Part shown: piece after piece, positions 1 through 9,006 of the stretch
Numbering within the stretch: position 1 is the stretch's first letter
Layout: each line of letters starts with the position of its first letter
Assembly: GCA_016293065.1 (NCBI GenBank)
Contig: JAEDEY010000014.1
Coordinates: forward strand, 1 to 34,840
DNA from: Bacteroidales bacterium
GTDB taxonomy: Bacteria > Bacteroidota > Bacteroidia > Bacteroidales > UBA3663
DNA: 34,840 nt
Direction of reading: 5' to 3'
The notes under the pieces: model-generated
Database searches by the model: none
What the model was told of the DNA's origin: nothing
The model's input: the letters and a program-made list of their open reading frames with translations, nothing else
Position numbers and translations under genes: made by a program

Positions 1-2
1 CC

Positions 3-596
3 GTCGAGAAAGGTGAGTTCGTGGCTATCATGGGTCCATCAGGTTGTGGTAAATCCACCTTATTAAATATCGTAGGCTTGCTCGATAATCCTACCAGTGG
101 CGAGTATCTGCTCGATGGCGTGGATGTAAGCAAGAAGTCTGAGTCAGAGCGTACCGACATCCGCAAGGGTACCTTAGGCTTCGTCTTCCAGGCCTTCAAC
201 CTCATCGAAGATCTCAATGTGGAGGAGAACATCGAACTACCATTGCTCTACATGGGCCTACCAAAGAGCGAGCGCAAGAAGCGCATTCAGGACGCCATGG
301 AGCGTATGGCCATCAGCCATCGCGCCAAGCATTTCCCTGCGCAGCTCTCAGGTGGTCAACAGCAGCGCGTAGCCATCGCTCGTGCCGTAGTATCAAAACC
401 TACGCTTATCCTGGCCGATGAGCCAACAGGTAACCTCGACTCAAAGAATGGCCATGAGGTGATGGAACTCCTCTCGGAGCTCCACAAGGACGGCACCACC
501 ATCGTCATGGTGACTCACTCGCAGAAGGATGCTATGTATGCTGATCGCATTGTGAATCTGTTCGACGGACAAGTGGTAGAGAAAGTAGAGATGTAA
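3..596 (+). CDS. ABC transporter ATP-binding protein (5' end cut off by window)
   Basis: This is the ATPase subunit of a MacB/LolD-type ABC exporter, which couples ATP hydrolysis to an FtsX-like permease in the inner membrane. The reading frame is open from the first complete codon, so the gene begins outside the window; by comparison with the family roughly 30 N-terminal residues are missing, and the GTG at 21 is not the real start. The visible part has Walker A (GPSGCGKST), a Q-loop (VFQAFNLI), the ABC signature ([14 protein letters not shown]), Walker B with catalytic Glu ([12 protein letters not shown]) and the H-loop histidine (VMVTHSQ). These are all the residues needed for activity. 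It lies just upstream of one broken and one intact FtsX-like permease gene on the same strand, the usual exporter order in Bacteroidetes. The substrate cannot be told from sequence. Confidence 0.95.
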   Translation, partial: VEKGEFVAIMGPSGCGKSTLLNIVGLLDNPTSGEYLLDGVDVSKKSESERTDIRKGTLGFVFQAFNLIEDLNVEENIELPLLYMGLPKSERKKRIQDAMERMAISHRAKHFPAQLSGGQQQRVAIARAVVSKPTLILADEPTGNLDSKNGHEVMELLSELHKDGTTIVMVTHSQKDAMYADRIVNLFDGQVVEKVEM

Positions 597-626
597 GCCG
601 ATGCTAATCAAATTGCTCTTGCAATT

Positions 627-1206
627 ATGCATATTCTTTACATAAAACAAGCCCTACGCACGCTCTCTCGCCAGAAGGTTTTCACGGGCATCAACATCTT
701 CGGACTGGCACTAAGTCTTGCCTGATGCATATTACTCAGCCGCTATCTGCACCACGAGACAACAGCCGAGAGCCACGCCATCGATATAAGAGATAGAGGA
801 TCAACACAGAGAAGATTGTCTGATAGCACAGGTCTATTCGCTCCTATCTGTCATTGCTGTCATCGTCTGCTGTCTTGGCTTGCTCGGACTCTCGCTCTTC
901 GACATTCGTCAGCGCTATCGTGAAATTGCTATTCGCAAGGCTCATGGAGCTCATCGCAAAGATATCTATCTGCTGCTCGGCAGGAAATATATCTATATGC
1001 TAACGGCTACTTTTGCCCTAAGCATTCCTGTCTCCTACCTGCTCATCCATCGTTACACAGAGTCGTTTATCGAAAGCGCACCTCTTACTCCAATAATATA
1101 TATTGAAGCCCTCGGCATAGTTGTCCTCATCACTTTGCTGACACTTATCTATCAATTAGAGAAGGCCGCAAGAATAAATGTGGCAACTGTAGTGAAAAAT
1201 GAATAA
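627..1206 (+). pseudogene. Remnant of an FtsX-like ABC permease (internal deletion, stop and frame change)
   Basis: An ATG at 627 opens a typical FtsX-permease N-terminus (MHILYIKQALRTLSRQK, then a hydrophobic stretch) but meets TGA at 723-725. The same frame continues past the stop with family-like sequence (CILLSRYLHHETTAESHAID) to about 795. From about 811 a different frame carries a typical permease C-terminus: a transmembrane segment (SLLSVIAVIVCCLGLLGLSLF), the cytoplasmic motif RQRYREIAIRKAHGAHRKDIY, two more hydrophobic segments, and a normal ending at 1206. Related permeases have about 780-830 residues, as does the intact neighbour. Only about 190 codons remain here, so some 600 codons from the periplasmic core and middle membrane region are gone. 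The piece from 880 (TTG start) could in theory be translated, but it would lack most of the protein. I read it as a decaying gene. Confidence 0.85.
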
Positions 1207-1217
1207 ACAGAATCAAG

Positions 1218-3704
1218 ATGATCAAGCATTATTTATCCATAGCCTTTCGCAATTTGTTGCGCAATAAGGTCCAGACGCTGTTTACAATCGTTGGACTTGC
1301 CGTGTCGTTTTTCTGCTTCGGCATCTGCATGTACTATGTGAACGGATTTCGCACTGTCGATTCATATTATGAAAACCACGACCGTGTGATGGAACTGTGG
1401 ACGGGTCACCATTATCCATCGGTCAGATCACATATGTTTGATGGCCTGCAGGATAAATTCCCCGAGATCGAGAGCGTGTTCCGCCTTCAGACAGAAAGCC
1501 ATACCTACCACAATGAGCGTCTTGACCAGAATTACGAGCTGATTACTATCGAATGTGACACTACTCTGCGCCATATCTACAACCCTCGCCTACTGGCAGG
1601 AAGCTGGCATGCAGCAGAACATTCGACCAATAGCTTCGTGATTACCGAAAGATGGGCTCGCAAACTCTTCGGAAGTCCAGATGCTGCCATTGGCGAGCAG
1701 TTCACTGCCATGGGAGGCAAGCGTTTTTCAGGCAATATATCTGCCACCCCTACCTACACCGTACAAGCTGTGGTGGAAGATCTGCCCTACAACAACACCA
1801 TTCTCCCCTTTGGCTCACTTGCGGCATGGGTATTGAATGACACAGACGGCATTCTGCACTGGGTAGAAACAGAAAATTCGGAATGGATTTATTTCTATAA
1901 TACACGCATTCTCTTGCGCGAAGGTACCGACATCGATAAGTTTGTAGCCAAAGTCGATGCCGCACGTATTCTTGTCTGGCAATATGTCGTTGACAATCAG
2001 GGGGAGGTAGCAGAATATTTGTCGGTCGATCCTCCCTTCGATATCGAGAGAGAGTATAATAGCTACTGGCTTTTTGCCCTGCTTATGCTCATCATAGCAG
2101 CTCCAGGTCTCCTGATCCTGCTTTCGGCTCTCAGCAACTTCTTCCACCTGCTCATCGGCAACATCATGATGCGCCGCCGTGAATATACCCTGCGCCGGGC
2201 ACATGGAGCACACACCCGCGACCTCTGGATTATGATCAGCACGCAGATTGTCGTGACTCTGGTCATCGTAGGTTTTGTCACTCTCCTGATCGTTGAGTTC
2301 TGCGCTCCTCTCATCGATATCAAGATAGATACGATCTCTCACTATATATTCGATACGGGCGAGATGATGCGACAGACACTCCTGCACCTTGGCATCCTGC
2401 TCCTCATCGGCTTCTGCGTGGCTTGGCTTGCTGTGGCTCGCATCCGCAAGGATTCGCTGCAGGAGGCAATGAAGACCTCAACAGGTCGCAGGCCTGGTCG
2501 TCATATAGGACGAAACATTCTGATCGGTTGGCAAATGTTCATTGGCTTCCTGTTCATCACCTTGTTAGGGGCATTGATCATGCAGATCCGCACCAACGAA
2601 GAGGCTCAGATTCCATGGTTAAGCATACAGGAGAAAAAGGATATCCTGTTCTTGCCTTACGGGTTCAGTTCTGAATCCAAAGCTGAGATCGAAGCTGAAC
2701 TGCAAGCCATCCCTTCGGTCAAAGAGGTGGTGGCTCTGGATTACTACACATCCGGTTTTGAGTTCCCAGCATGGAATGGTCTGAAAGTGCTGAACGAACA
2801 AGGTGACACACTGCAGGTAAGCCAGACAAACATCGAAACCAACGTGCTGTCGTTCCTCCATCTGCCATTGCTCCGTGGTCGTTTGACAGAGCGACCCGAT
2901 GAAGTCCTTATCGACCAACTCATTGCCGATTACCATCACCTCGACGTAGGCGATCAGCTTGACCTCCTGCCTGAGGCCAACAATACACGGTTCCTCAGCA
3001 CACAGGAGAACTCAGATGCTCAAAGCACGTTCATCCGCTACGCAACCATTGTAGGTGTGATTGACAATCTGATGCTTAAGACATCAATTAATGGAAACGG
3101 TAACAATAGAATGTACCAGCAAGGTGGTATTTATTTTACTCACCCAGTGAACAATGGCTCTTTTTGCGTCAAGAGTTACCCTGGCAAAGTCAAGGAACTC
3201 TGTCATGCGCTCAATGAGCACATGCGCAAAAAGGGTATGGTGATACCTAAGGATTATGATATGGAGTTAGAAAGTCTCTATGATTATGTCCGAAAGCGCA
3301 ACAGCACGATGCGAGAGTTCCTTGCACTCTTCTGGCTCTTTGCCTGCATAGCGTTGATCATCACGCTGCTTGGAGTCTATTCTGCCATCACGGTCGATAC
3401 TGCTGCTCGTCGCAAGGAAATGGCCATCCGCAAGATCAATGGTGCCAAGGCTCGCCACATTGCTCTCCGCTTTGCCCGCCTTTACATCATCCTGCTGGTC
3501 ATCACCGCATCCATCGCGTTTGCCTTGACTTACATTCTGTTTTATTATGTAGGCGAAGTAGCCGCTCGTGAGAAATTCGACACTGGCTTCCTCTTCTACG
3601 GCTCGATCTTCCTGCTCATGACCACATTTGTAGCTCTGACCATAAGCGTTCAGGTCTGGAGAATTGCCAAGGATAATCCCAGTATGGTAGTGAAGAGTGA
3701 GTAA
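1218..3704 (+). CDS. FtsX-like ABC transporter permease (MacB type), 828 aa
   Basis: This is an inner-membrane permease that should work with the ATPase at the left edge in exporting a substrate or in mechanotransmission. The layout is typical: an N-terminal transmembrane helix (about residues 20-40, after NLLRNKVQT), a periplasmic MacB-core domain, a first FtsX membrane domain near residues 280-420 with the cytoplasmic motif RRREYTLRRAHGAHTRDLW, a second N-terminal-like helix and periplasmic domain, and a second FtsX domain with RRKEMAIRKINGAKARHIAL near the C-terminus. The ATG at 1218 lies 11 bp after the permease remnant ends, so the two were probably adjacent genes in one operon. The 3' end is only 9 bp from the end of the convergent kinase gene and no clear terminator separates them. 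Substrate unknown. Confidence 0.93.
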   Translation: MIKHYLSIAFRNLLRNKVQTLFTIVGLAVSFFCFGICMYYVNGFRTVDSYYENHDRVMELWTGHHYPSVRSHMFDGLQDKFPEIESVFRLQTESHTYHNERLDQNYELITIECDTTLRHIYNPRLLAGSWHAAEHSTNSFVITERWARKLFGSPDAAIGEQFTAMGGKRFSGNISATPTYTVQAVVEDLPYNNTILPFGSLAAWVLNDTDGILHWVETENSEWIYFYNTRILLREGTDIDKFVAKVDAARILVWQYVVDNQGEVAEYLSVDPPFDIEREYNSYWLFALLMLIIAAPGLLILLSALSNFFHLLIGNIMMRRREYTLRRAHGAHTRDLWIMISTQIVVTLVIVGFVTLLIVEFCAPLIDIKIDTISHYIFDTGEMMRQTLLHLGILLLIGFCVAWLAVARIRKDSLQEAMKTSTGRRPGRHIGRNILIGWQMFIGFLFITLLGALIMQIRTNEEAQIPWLSIQEKKDILFLPYGFSSESKAEIEAELQAIPSVKEVVALDYYTSGFEFPAWNGLKVLNEQGDTLQVSQTNIETNVLSFLHLPLLRGRLTERPDEVLIDQLIADYHHLDVGDQLDLLPEANNTRFLSTQENSDAQSTFIRYATIVGVIDNLMLKTSINGNGNNRMYQQGGIYFTHPVNNGSFCVKSYPGKVKELCHALNEHMRKKGMVIPKDYDMELESLYDYVRKRNSTMREFLALFWLFACIALIITLLGVYSAITVDTAARRKEMAIRKINGAKARHIALRFARLYIILLVITASIAFALTYILFYYVGEVAAREKFDTGFLFYGSIFLLMTTFVALTISVQVWRIAKDNPSMVVKSE

Positions 3705-3713
3705 AAAACTAAT

Positions 3714-4694
3714 TTAGAATTGCAGGATAAAGACCGCACCACCAGATTCATTGCCCGAACAGGTGAGCGAACCCTTGTGCAGATTCATGATCTGTCGGCT
3801 CAGAGCCAATCCAATGCCCGAGCCTCCTGCCTTTGACGTATAGAATGGCAGGAAGATATCCTCGCGCTTGTCGGCTGGTATGCCTGGTCCCTTGTCGCTC
3901 ACCGAAATGCGAGGCTTGCCATCGGGAGCCGATGCCGTAATCATTACAGAGGGAATGCCTTCTTTCTTCAGGTCTTTCATTTTCTCTGTTCCAACGGCCT
4001 CGATGGCATTTTTTACAAGATTGATAAGCAGTTGTTTGATCTGGCCCTCATCACACAGCAGTTTCAATTCCTGAGCACACTCGATGCAGATTCCCTGATC
4101 GGGATAAAGTCGCTCAATGTGTTGCAGCAACGGCTTGGCATCGGTCTCTTTCATTTCGGGTTTAGGCAGATTGGTAAGTTCGTAATAACCATCAAGGAAG
4201 GTCTTGATCGACGTGCATTGTTCATTGATCACCTCGATGGCTTCACGGTTGTCATCGCGCGAATATTCACGTTGCTTCATATCCTCGCTGAGCGAGATTA
4301 TCGGGGTGATGGAGTTGCGCAATTCGTGGGTCATGATGCGGAGGATGCGGTCGTAGTACATACGCTTCGTCTCCAGTTCCATCTGACTCTGACCATATTT
4401 CTGGATGATGAGGTTCATATCCTCATACATCTTTTTCATTTCAGCATCGTGCGTCTCGGGGAAGCGGCTCATCGAGTCTTTACATCGCAGACAACCCAAG
4501 AAATACTTCACTTGATCAGGCAGGAACGAAGCCCCTCGCCACTGCACGATCAATACCACGACACATAATACAGCACAAGCTATCAGCGCCAACTTGCTCC
4601 AACCACTAAATAAAGCATACGCCAAAAGCCCTCCCGATGCGAGAAGCATCAATGCCACGAGAAGCATATATAGGTGATAGTGCTGTTGTTTCAT
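3714..4694 (-). CDS. Sensor histidine kinase without extracellular domain, 326 aa
   Basis: This is a membrane-bound histidine kinase, presumably phosphorylating the response regulator encoded immediately upstream. Two closely spaced hydrophobic segments (about residues 8-30 and 34-51) are joined by a very short loop, so there is no periplasmic sensor domain; it may sense within the membrane or through a partner protein. A cytoplasmic helix with a CLRCKDS sequence follows. The phosphoacceptor is His123 in MTHELRNS. The HATPase domain has an N box (LLINLVKNAIEAVG), a G1 box (SDKGPGIP), an F box (FLPFYTSK) and a G2 box (GGSGIGLALS). The start codon overlaps the regulator's stop codon (ATGA), implying translational coupling. 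It converges on the ABC permease gene. Close relatives in Bacteroidetes sit beside FtsX-type exporters, so a link with the exporter is likely but inferred. Confidence 0.93.
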   Translation of the reverse strand: MKQQHYHLYMLLVALMLLASGGLLAYALFSGWSKLALIACAVLCVVVLIVQWRGASFLPDQVKYFLGCLRCKDSMSRFPETHDAEMKKMYEDMNLIIQKYGQSQMELETKRMYYDRILRIMTHELRNSITPIISLSEDMKQREYSRDDNREAIEVINEQCTSIKTFLDGYYELTNLPKPEMKETDAKPLLQHIERLYPDQGICIECAQELKLLCDEGQIKQLLINLVKNAIEAVGTEKMKDLKKEGIPSVMITASAPDGKPRISVSDKGPGIPADKREDIFLPFYTSKAGGSGIGLALSRQIMNLHKGSLTCSGNESGGAVFILQF

Positions 4695-5296
4695 GACAAA
4701 TATCCGAATTTCTTCAGTTTATTATATAGCGTCTGTCGAGAGATACCAAGGCGCTCTGCAGCATTGACCAGATTGCCTCGCTCCTGGCTGACTACCTCGA
4801 GGATATGTTTCTTCTCCAATTCGTCGAGCGACAGTTGTTGATCGGCCTCTATCCTGTCGTGCAATGTAGCTGCCTGAGCCGCAAGCGTAGCCGTCTGCTG
4901 CTTGGCTCGATGTTTCTCGATGGCTGCTTCGAGTTTCTGGATAAGTGTCTCATTGTTCCAAGGCTTCGTGATGAAGTCCTCGGCTCCCTGCTGCACACTC
5001 CTTACTGCCAGGTCGATATCACCAAAAGCCGTGATCAGTACCACCGCAGGCGAATGGGGCATCTCGTTGATACGGTTGAGCCAGAACAGCCCCTCCTCGC
5101 CGTCAAGCTTCCGGGCATCGAAATTCATATCGAGTAACACCACATCGACATCACCTGCCTGCAACAGAGCAGGTATGAGTTTCGGATCTGGAACTGTCAC
5201 GACAGAACGGAACACACCATTGAGCACAATTTTCAGCGAGCGAAGAACCGACTGATTGTCATCGATGATAAGTATCTTGTACTGATTCATAGCCAT
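4691..5296 (-). CDS. Response regulator: receiver plus Fis-type HTH, no AAA+ domain, 201 aa
   Basis: The N-terminal receiver domain has acidic residues (IIDDN), phosphoacceptor Asp56 (VVLLDMNF), the conserved Thr (LITA) and Lys111 (FITKPW). A predicted helical linker (about 112-155) leads straight to a C-terminal Fis-type helix-turn-helix (about 165-198; NLVNAAERLGISRQTLYNKL). The receiver resembles NtrC-family regulators of Bacteroidetes, but the central sigma-54-activating ATPase (GAFTGA, Walker motifs) is absent. The architecture therefore matches short ActR/RegA-like regulators. A second Met (third codon) is an alternative start. The gene lies 25 bp after the nudC stop and overlaps the kinase gene by 4 bp, so nudC, regulator and kinase may be co-transcribed. 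It is clearly paralogous to the regulator at 34311-34832. Confidence 0.93.
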   Translation of the reverse strand: MAMNQYKILIIDDNQSVLRSLKIVLNGVFRSVVTVPDPKLIPALLQAGDVDVVLLDMNFDARKLDGEEGLFWLNRINEMPHSPAVVLITAFGDIDLAVRSVQQGAEDFITKPWNNETLIQKLEAAIEKHRAKQQTATLAAQAATLHDRIEADQQLSLDELEKKHILEVVSQERGNLVNAAERLGISRQTLYNKLKKFGYLS

Positions 5297-5321
5297 ACTA
5301 ATCTATATTATTCGTCAAACC

Positions 5322-6107
5322 TTATGATTCAAGCCAGTCGTCGATGAGTCGTCGTGCTATCGACACTTTATCAGGAATCTGAGGCAGATTGTCACGGCGG
5401 AAGAAACGAGCTTCTGACAACTCATTGTCATCAAGACTTATCTCGCCTCCAGCATATTCGGCAGTAAAGCCAATCATGACTCCACTCGGATATGGCCATG
5501 GCTGACTGCCAAAATAACGCACATTCTTAATATCGATGCCCACTTCCTCGCGCACTTCACGTCGAGCACATTCTTCGATAGTCTCGCCTCCTTCGAGGAA
5601 CCCAGCCACCAAGCCGAACATATGAGCGCGTCGGAAATTTCGGGCATGGACAAGCAGTATCTCGTCGTCACGGTCGAGCGAAGGGTCGGACTTGCGTGTA
5701 ATGCGCACAATGGCAGCTGGAGCAAGATGCGGGAAATGCTCGGCTCCACAGTTCGGACATTTCTTGCCCATATCCATATGGCGTGTCAGACGAGTGCCAC
5801 ATGCAGAACAAAACTGCGTAGTGCGTTCCCAATAGACCCATGCCGAAGCGCGGCAAGCATTGTAATAGTCATGGAGCGACAGGACATCGAACGATTGGCG
5901 CAGCCCAACCAGTTCAAGGCCTTGGCCAAACGAGTCAGAAGGGATAGTTTCGTAGCCAAAGGCAACAGCCTCTTCATTCACTTTATCGGTCATGTCGAAC
6001 ACCTGCTCCTGTGGAGGTAAGGCAGAGACGTTTTGGGGTAGAGAATAAGCATCGCCATTTCTCGCTAACAGGATATTATTAGCCTTGTCTATCACAAAAT
6101 ATTTCAT
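5322..6107 (-). CDS. nudC: NAD+ diphosphatase / NADH pyrophosphatase, 261 aa
   Basis: This is a NudC-type NUDIX hydrolase; the family cleaves NAD(H) to NMN(H) and AMP and can remove NAD caps from RNA. An N-terminal domain is followed by a four-cysteine zinc ribbon (C100, C103, C117, C120 in CSACG and CPNCG), then the NUDIX domain with a complete box at about 169-191 (GFLEGGETIEE through REVREEVGI). The NudC-specific SQPWPYP motif at 201-207 separates it from other NUDIX enzymes. Length is normal for the family. The ATG at 6107 fits the family start. It is the first gene of a minus-strand unit leading into the response regulator and kinase. No functional link to that two-component system is evident. 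Confidence 0.95.
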   Translation of the reverse strand: MKYFVIDKANNILLARNGDAYSLPQNVSALPPQEQVFDMTDKVNEEAVAFGYETIPSDSFGQGLELVGLRQSFDVLSLHDYYNACRASAWVYWERTTQFCSACGTRLTRHMDMGKKCPNCGAEHFPHLAPAAIVRITRKSDPSLDRDDEILLVHARNFRRAHMFGLVAGFLEGGETIEECARREVREEVGIDIKNVRYFGSQPWPYPSGVMIGFTAEYAGGEISLDDNELSEARFFRRDNLPQIPDKVSIARRLIDDWLES

Positions 6108-6137
6108 AGTTGTCTGTCATGATTTATGTTTCACTTA

Positions 6138-6145
6138 CAAAGTTA
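6138..6145 (-). promoter_or_regulatory. Possible nudC -7 element (TAACTTTG)
   Basis: Read on the minus strand, TAACTTTG matches the Bacteroidetes TAnnTTTG -7 consensus 31 bp before the nudC ATG. I do not see a good TTTG element 19-21 bp further upstream, so the call is tentative. Confidence 0.45.
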
Positions 6146-6175
6146 GCTATTATTAAATGTATTTTGCTCTTTATT

Positions 6176-6206
6176 TTTGTTTATTGGAAAAAAAACGCTA
6201 CTTTTG
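6176..6206 (+). promoter_or_regulatory. Bacteroidetes-type promoter for ridA-priA-trmO
   Basis: TTTG at 6176-6179 is followed after 19 bp by TACTTTTG at 6199-6206. This is an exact match to the TTTG/TAnnTTTG pattern of the Bacteroidetes primary sigma factor. It predicts a start of transcription near 6213 and a leader of about 50 nt before ridA. It is also the reason for rejecting the upstream in-frame ATG at 6157. Confidence 0.8.
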
Positions 6207-6261
6207 TGTGCTGTTATCATGCAGACAGAACAAAATCAAACAACAAATAATAATTAACATT

Positions 6262-6636
6262 ATGCAGATCATCAAAACTACAAATGCGCCTGCCGCTATC
6301 GGCACATACAGTCAGGCAGTCAAGGTCAACGGTTTCCTCTATGCAAGTGGTCAGCTCGGCATCGACCCTGCCACTGGCGAACTTCAGCCAGACTTCAAGT
6401 CACAGGCCACTCAAGTGATGAAGAATGTCAAGGGTATTCTCGAAGAGGCTGGCCTTTCGTTTGCCAATGTTGTGAAGACCACTGTCTTCCTGAGCGACAT
6501 CAGCGACTTTGCCACTCTCAATGAGGTTTATGCACAGTATTTCTCTGAGCCATATCCAGCCCGTTCGGCTGTGGCTGTGAAAGACCTGCCAAAGGGCGGT
6601 CTAGTAGAGATGGAGATCATAGCTGTCGAAGGATAA
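6262..6636 (+). CDS. ridA: RidA family reactive-intermediate deaminase, 124 aa
   Basis: This is a RidA/YjgF/UK114 protein. The family forms trimers and hydrolyses enamine/imine intermediates made by PLP enzymes such as threonine dehydratase. The sequence begins MQIIKTTNAPAAIGTYSQAV, the usual RidA start, and contains the conserved GQLGIDPATGEL segment, the arginine in PYPARSAVAVKDLPKGGLVEMEIIA that binds the substrate carboxylate, and the C-terminal acidic residue. The frame is open upstream to 6157, but that extension would run through the promoter, so the ATG at 6262 is chosen. PriA follows 15 bp later, probably on the same transcript. Confidence 0.95.
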   Translation: MQIIKTTNAPAAIGTYSQAVKVNGFLYASGQLGIDPATGELQPDFKSQATQVMKNVKGILEEAGLSFANVVKTTVFLSDISDFATLNEVYAQYFSEPYPARSAVAVKDLPKGGLVEMEIIAVEG

Positions 6637-6651
6637 TAAACACTGATTACC

Positions 6652-8973
6652 TTGCCTATTTACGCTGAATGCATACTGCCTGTGCCTCTGGCTCAGACAT
6701 TTACCTATCGCCTGACAGATGCTCAATCTGCCAGTGCAAGGAAGGGTATGCGCGTCATCGTACCTTTTGGCAAGCAACATCACTATACAGGCATCATCGT
6801 GGGGTTATCGCCTCATGCTCCCGAGGGTATTGATGTAAAAGACGTATCGGAACTTCCCGATGATGCCCCTGTCATCCGTCATCCCCAATATGCGCTGTGG
6901 CAATGGATTGCCGAATACTATATGTGTCCGATTGGGGACGTGATGAAAGCTGCCCTACCCGCCAAACTGAAACCAGAGAGTGGCAAGGCAGGCGTGATCA
7001 GGGAAGACTTCAAGCCTAAGACGCGCACCTTTGTCAAGATACTCATTCCTCCGATTGGTGCCGATATTGGGCAAGAACGCAATGCCAAGCTTTCTGAGGC
7101 TTTTGAGAAACTCAAAAGGTCACCAAAGCAACAGACTCTGTTCATGAAGCTGCTCGACATGAGCCATTGCCTGCAGAAGCATGATGCCGACCTTGTGCCT
7201 CAGGATGAATTGCTGGCCGAGGCGGGATGCGACACCACAATCATGCGCGAACTTATCAAAAAAGGTCTGTGCGAACATCAGGAAGTGGTGGTGAGCCGGC
7301 TGGATATCGCCGACGAAGACTTCCGTAACTTCAAGACCGAGCCACCGCATCCGTTGACCGAAATACAGAAAGTGGCTTATCGCGCCATCTGCTCTTCGTT
7401 CAACGACAAGTCGGTCACCCTTCTCCATGGTGTTACGTCGAGCGGCAAAACGGAAATATACATGCACCTCATGAAGGAGGTCGTTGCCCAGAAACGGCAA
7501 GTGCTGATGATGGTTCCCGAAATCGCTCTTACGACACAACTTTGCGTGCGTCTGCGCAGGGTGTTTGGCAAACGCATGGTGGTCTATCATTCTAAACTCA
7601 ACGACACCGAGAGAACCGAGATATGGAACAAGATGCTCGGCAACGACTCGATTGACCTGATCGTAGGAGTGCGTTCGTCGGTCTTTCTGCCTTTTGCTCA
7701 GTTGGGACTTGTCATCGTTGACGAGGAACACGAGCCATCATACAAACAGCAAGACCCTGCACCGCGCTACAACGGAAGGGAAGTGGCATTGATGCTTGCA
7801 TCTCGTCATGGCGCAAAGGTGCTGTTGGGCAGTGCCACCCCAAGTCTCGAAAGCTACTACCTTGCCAAGCAGGGACGCTTTGGCTATGTCAGGCTTTCGG
7901 AACGTCATGCTGGTGTCTCTTTGCCAAGAATTTCGCTCATCTCGCTGCGTGAGGCAAGAAAGAGCCAGACCATGAATGGCCCATTCACTCCTGCCCTCAT
8001 CAAGTCTATCAACCACACATTGCTCGAAGGCCATCAGGCTATCCTGTTCCAGAACCGCCGAGGCTTCTCGCCTGTCATCGAATGTGCGGCGTGCGGCTGG
8101 ACTCCACGATGTCCGCGCTGCGATGTCTCGCTCACCTATCACAAGCACAACAGCCGTCTGGCGTGCCACTATTGCGGCTACACTCAGTCGTGGCCAACCA
8201 CCTGTCCGCAATGCCACCAATCGACATTCTCGCAGCAAGGCTATGGCACCGAGCGCATCGAGGAGACCATAACCCGACTGATACCATTGGCCAAGCCCAT
8301 CAGGATGGACACCGACACGACAGGGTCGCGCACAAGTTACGAAAAGATCATACAAAACTTCGAAAACAAGAAGCACAACATACTGATCGGCACTCAGATG
8401 GTAAGCAAGGGACTGGACTTCGGAGGTGTAGATACTGTGGGTATCATGAATGCCGACTCGCTGATGAGCTTCCCTGATTTCCGAGCTCACGAACGAGCCT
8501 TTCAGCTCATGGAACAAGTGGCAGGACGAGCAGGACGACGAGTCGGACAAGAGGGAGAGGTACTGATTCAGTGCAGCGAACCCAAGCATCCGTTGCTGCA
8601 ACAGGTCATCAGCCACGACTATGAATCGATGGCCGAGATGCAACTCGACGACCGCAAGAAATACTTCTATCCGCCTTTCTCACGACTCATCGTCATATAT
8701 ATGAAAGGCAGATACGAAGACCGCGTCAATGCCTTGGCTCAACGCTATGCCTCCATCTTGCGACAGGCTTTCGGCGACAGGATATTAGGGCCAGAAGCGC
8801 CAAGCATATCGCGCATCAAAAACATGTATATCAAGCAGATCATGCTGAAGATCGAACGCGAGGCATCGACATCAATGGTGAGGCAGTATCTCAACAACAT
8901 TCAGAGCAAGATGGCGCACGATGACCCCGAGTTTGCCAAGATTGTGTTCTATTACGATGTCGATCCCGTGTGA
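6652..8973 (+). CDS. priA: Primosomal protein N' (replication restart helicase PriA), 773 aa
   Basis: PriA recognises stalled or D-loop replication forks and loads the replicative helicase. The protein has the N-terminal 3'-DNA-binding domain (YAECILPVPLAQTFTY), a linker region, helicase Walker A GVTSSGKT at 260-267, the DEEH box at 357-360 (VIVDEEHEPSYKQ) and motif LLGSATPSLES. Eight cysteines bind two zincs (478, 481, 487, 490, 505, 508, 518, 521). They are followed by helicase motifs V and VI (GTQMVSKGLDF; EQVAGRAGR). The gene starts with TTG: an in-frame stop abuts the upstream ridA stop and no ATG lies between, while the TTG gives the normal family N-terminus. It is probably co-transcribed with ridA. 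Confidence 0.96.
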   Translation: MPIYAECILPVPLAQTFTYRLTDAQSASARKGMRVIVPFGKQHHYTGIIVGLSPHAPEGIDVKDVSELPDDAPVIRHPQYALWQWIAEYYMCPIGDVMKAALPAKLKPESGKAGVIREDFKPKTRTFVKILIPPIGADIGQERNAKLSEAFEKLKRSPKQQTLFMKLLDMSHCLQKHDADLVPQDELLAEAGCDTTIMRELIKKGLCEHQEVVVSRLDIADEDFRNFKTEPPHPLTEIQKVAYRAICSSFNDKSVTLLHGVTSSGKTEIYMHLMKEVVAQKRQVLMMVPEIALTTQLCVRLRRVFGKRMVVYHSKLNDTERTEIWNKMLGNDSIDLIVGVRSSVFLPFAQLGLVIVDEEHEPSYKQQDPAPRYNGREVALMLASRHGAKVLLGSATPSLESYYLAKQGRFGYVRLSERHAGVSLPRISLISLREARKSQTMNGPFTPALIKSINHTLLEGHQAILFQNRRGFSPVIECAACGWTPRCPRCDVSLTYHKHNSRLACHYCGYTQSWPTTCPQCHQSTFSQQGYGTERIEETITRLIPLAKPIRMDTDTTGSRTSYEKIIQNFENKKHNILIGTQMVSKGLDFGGVDTVGIMNADSLMSFPDFRAHERAFQLMEQVAGRAGRRVGQEGEVLIQCSEPKHPLLQQVISHDYESMAEMQLDDRKKYFYPPFSRLIVIYMKGRYEDRVNALAQRYASILRQAFGDRILGPEAPSISRIKNMYIKQIMLKIEREASTSMVRQYLNNIQSKMAHDDPEFAKIVFYYDVDPV

Positions 8974-9006
8974 TTGTTATCAGCAAAAATACTGTGTATC
9001 AAATCG

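Noticed and set aside
880..1206. An intact 108-residue gene
   Set aside because: The frame continues upstream with permease sequence and the 5' neighbour is the matching N-terminus, so it is part of a decayed permease.
6157..6261. Longer RidA with a 35-residue N-terminal extension
   Set aside because: The extension contains the promoter and no RidA family protein has it.
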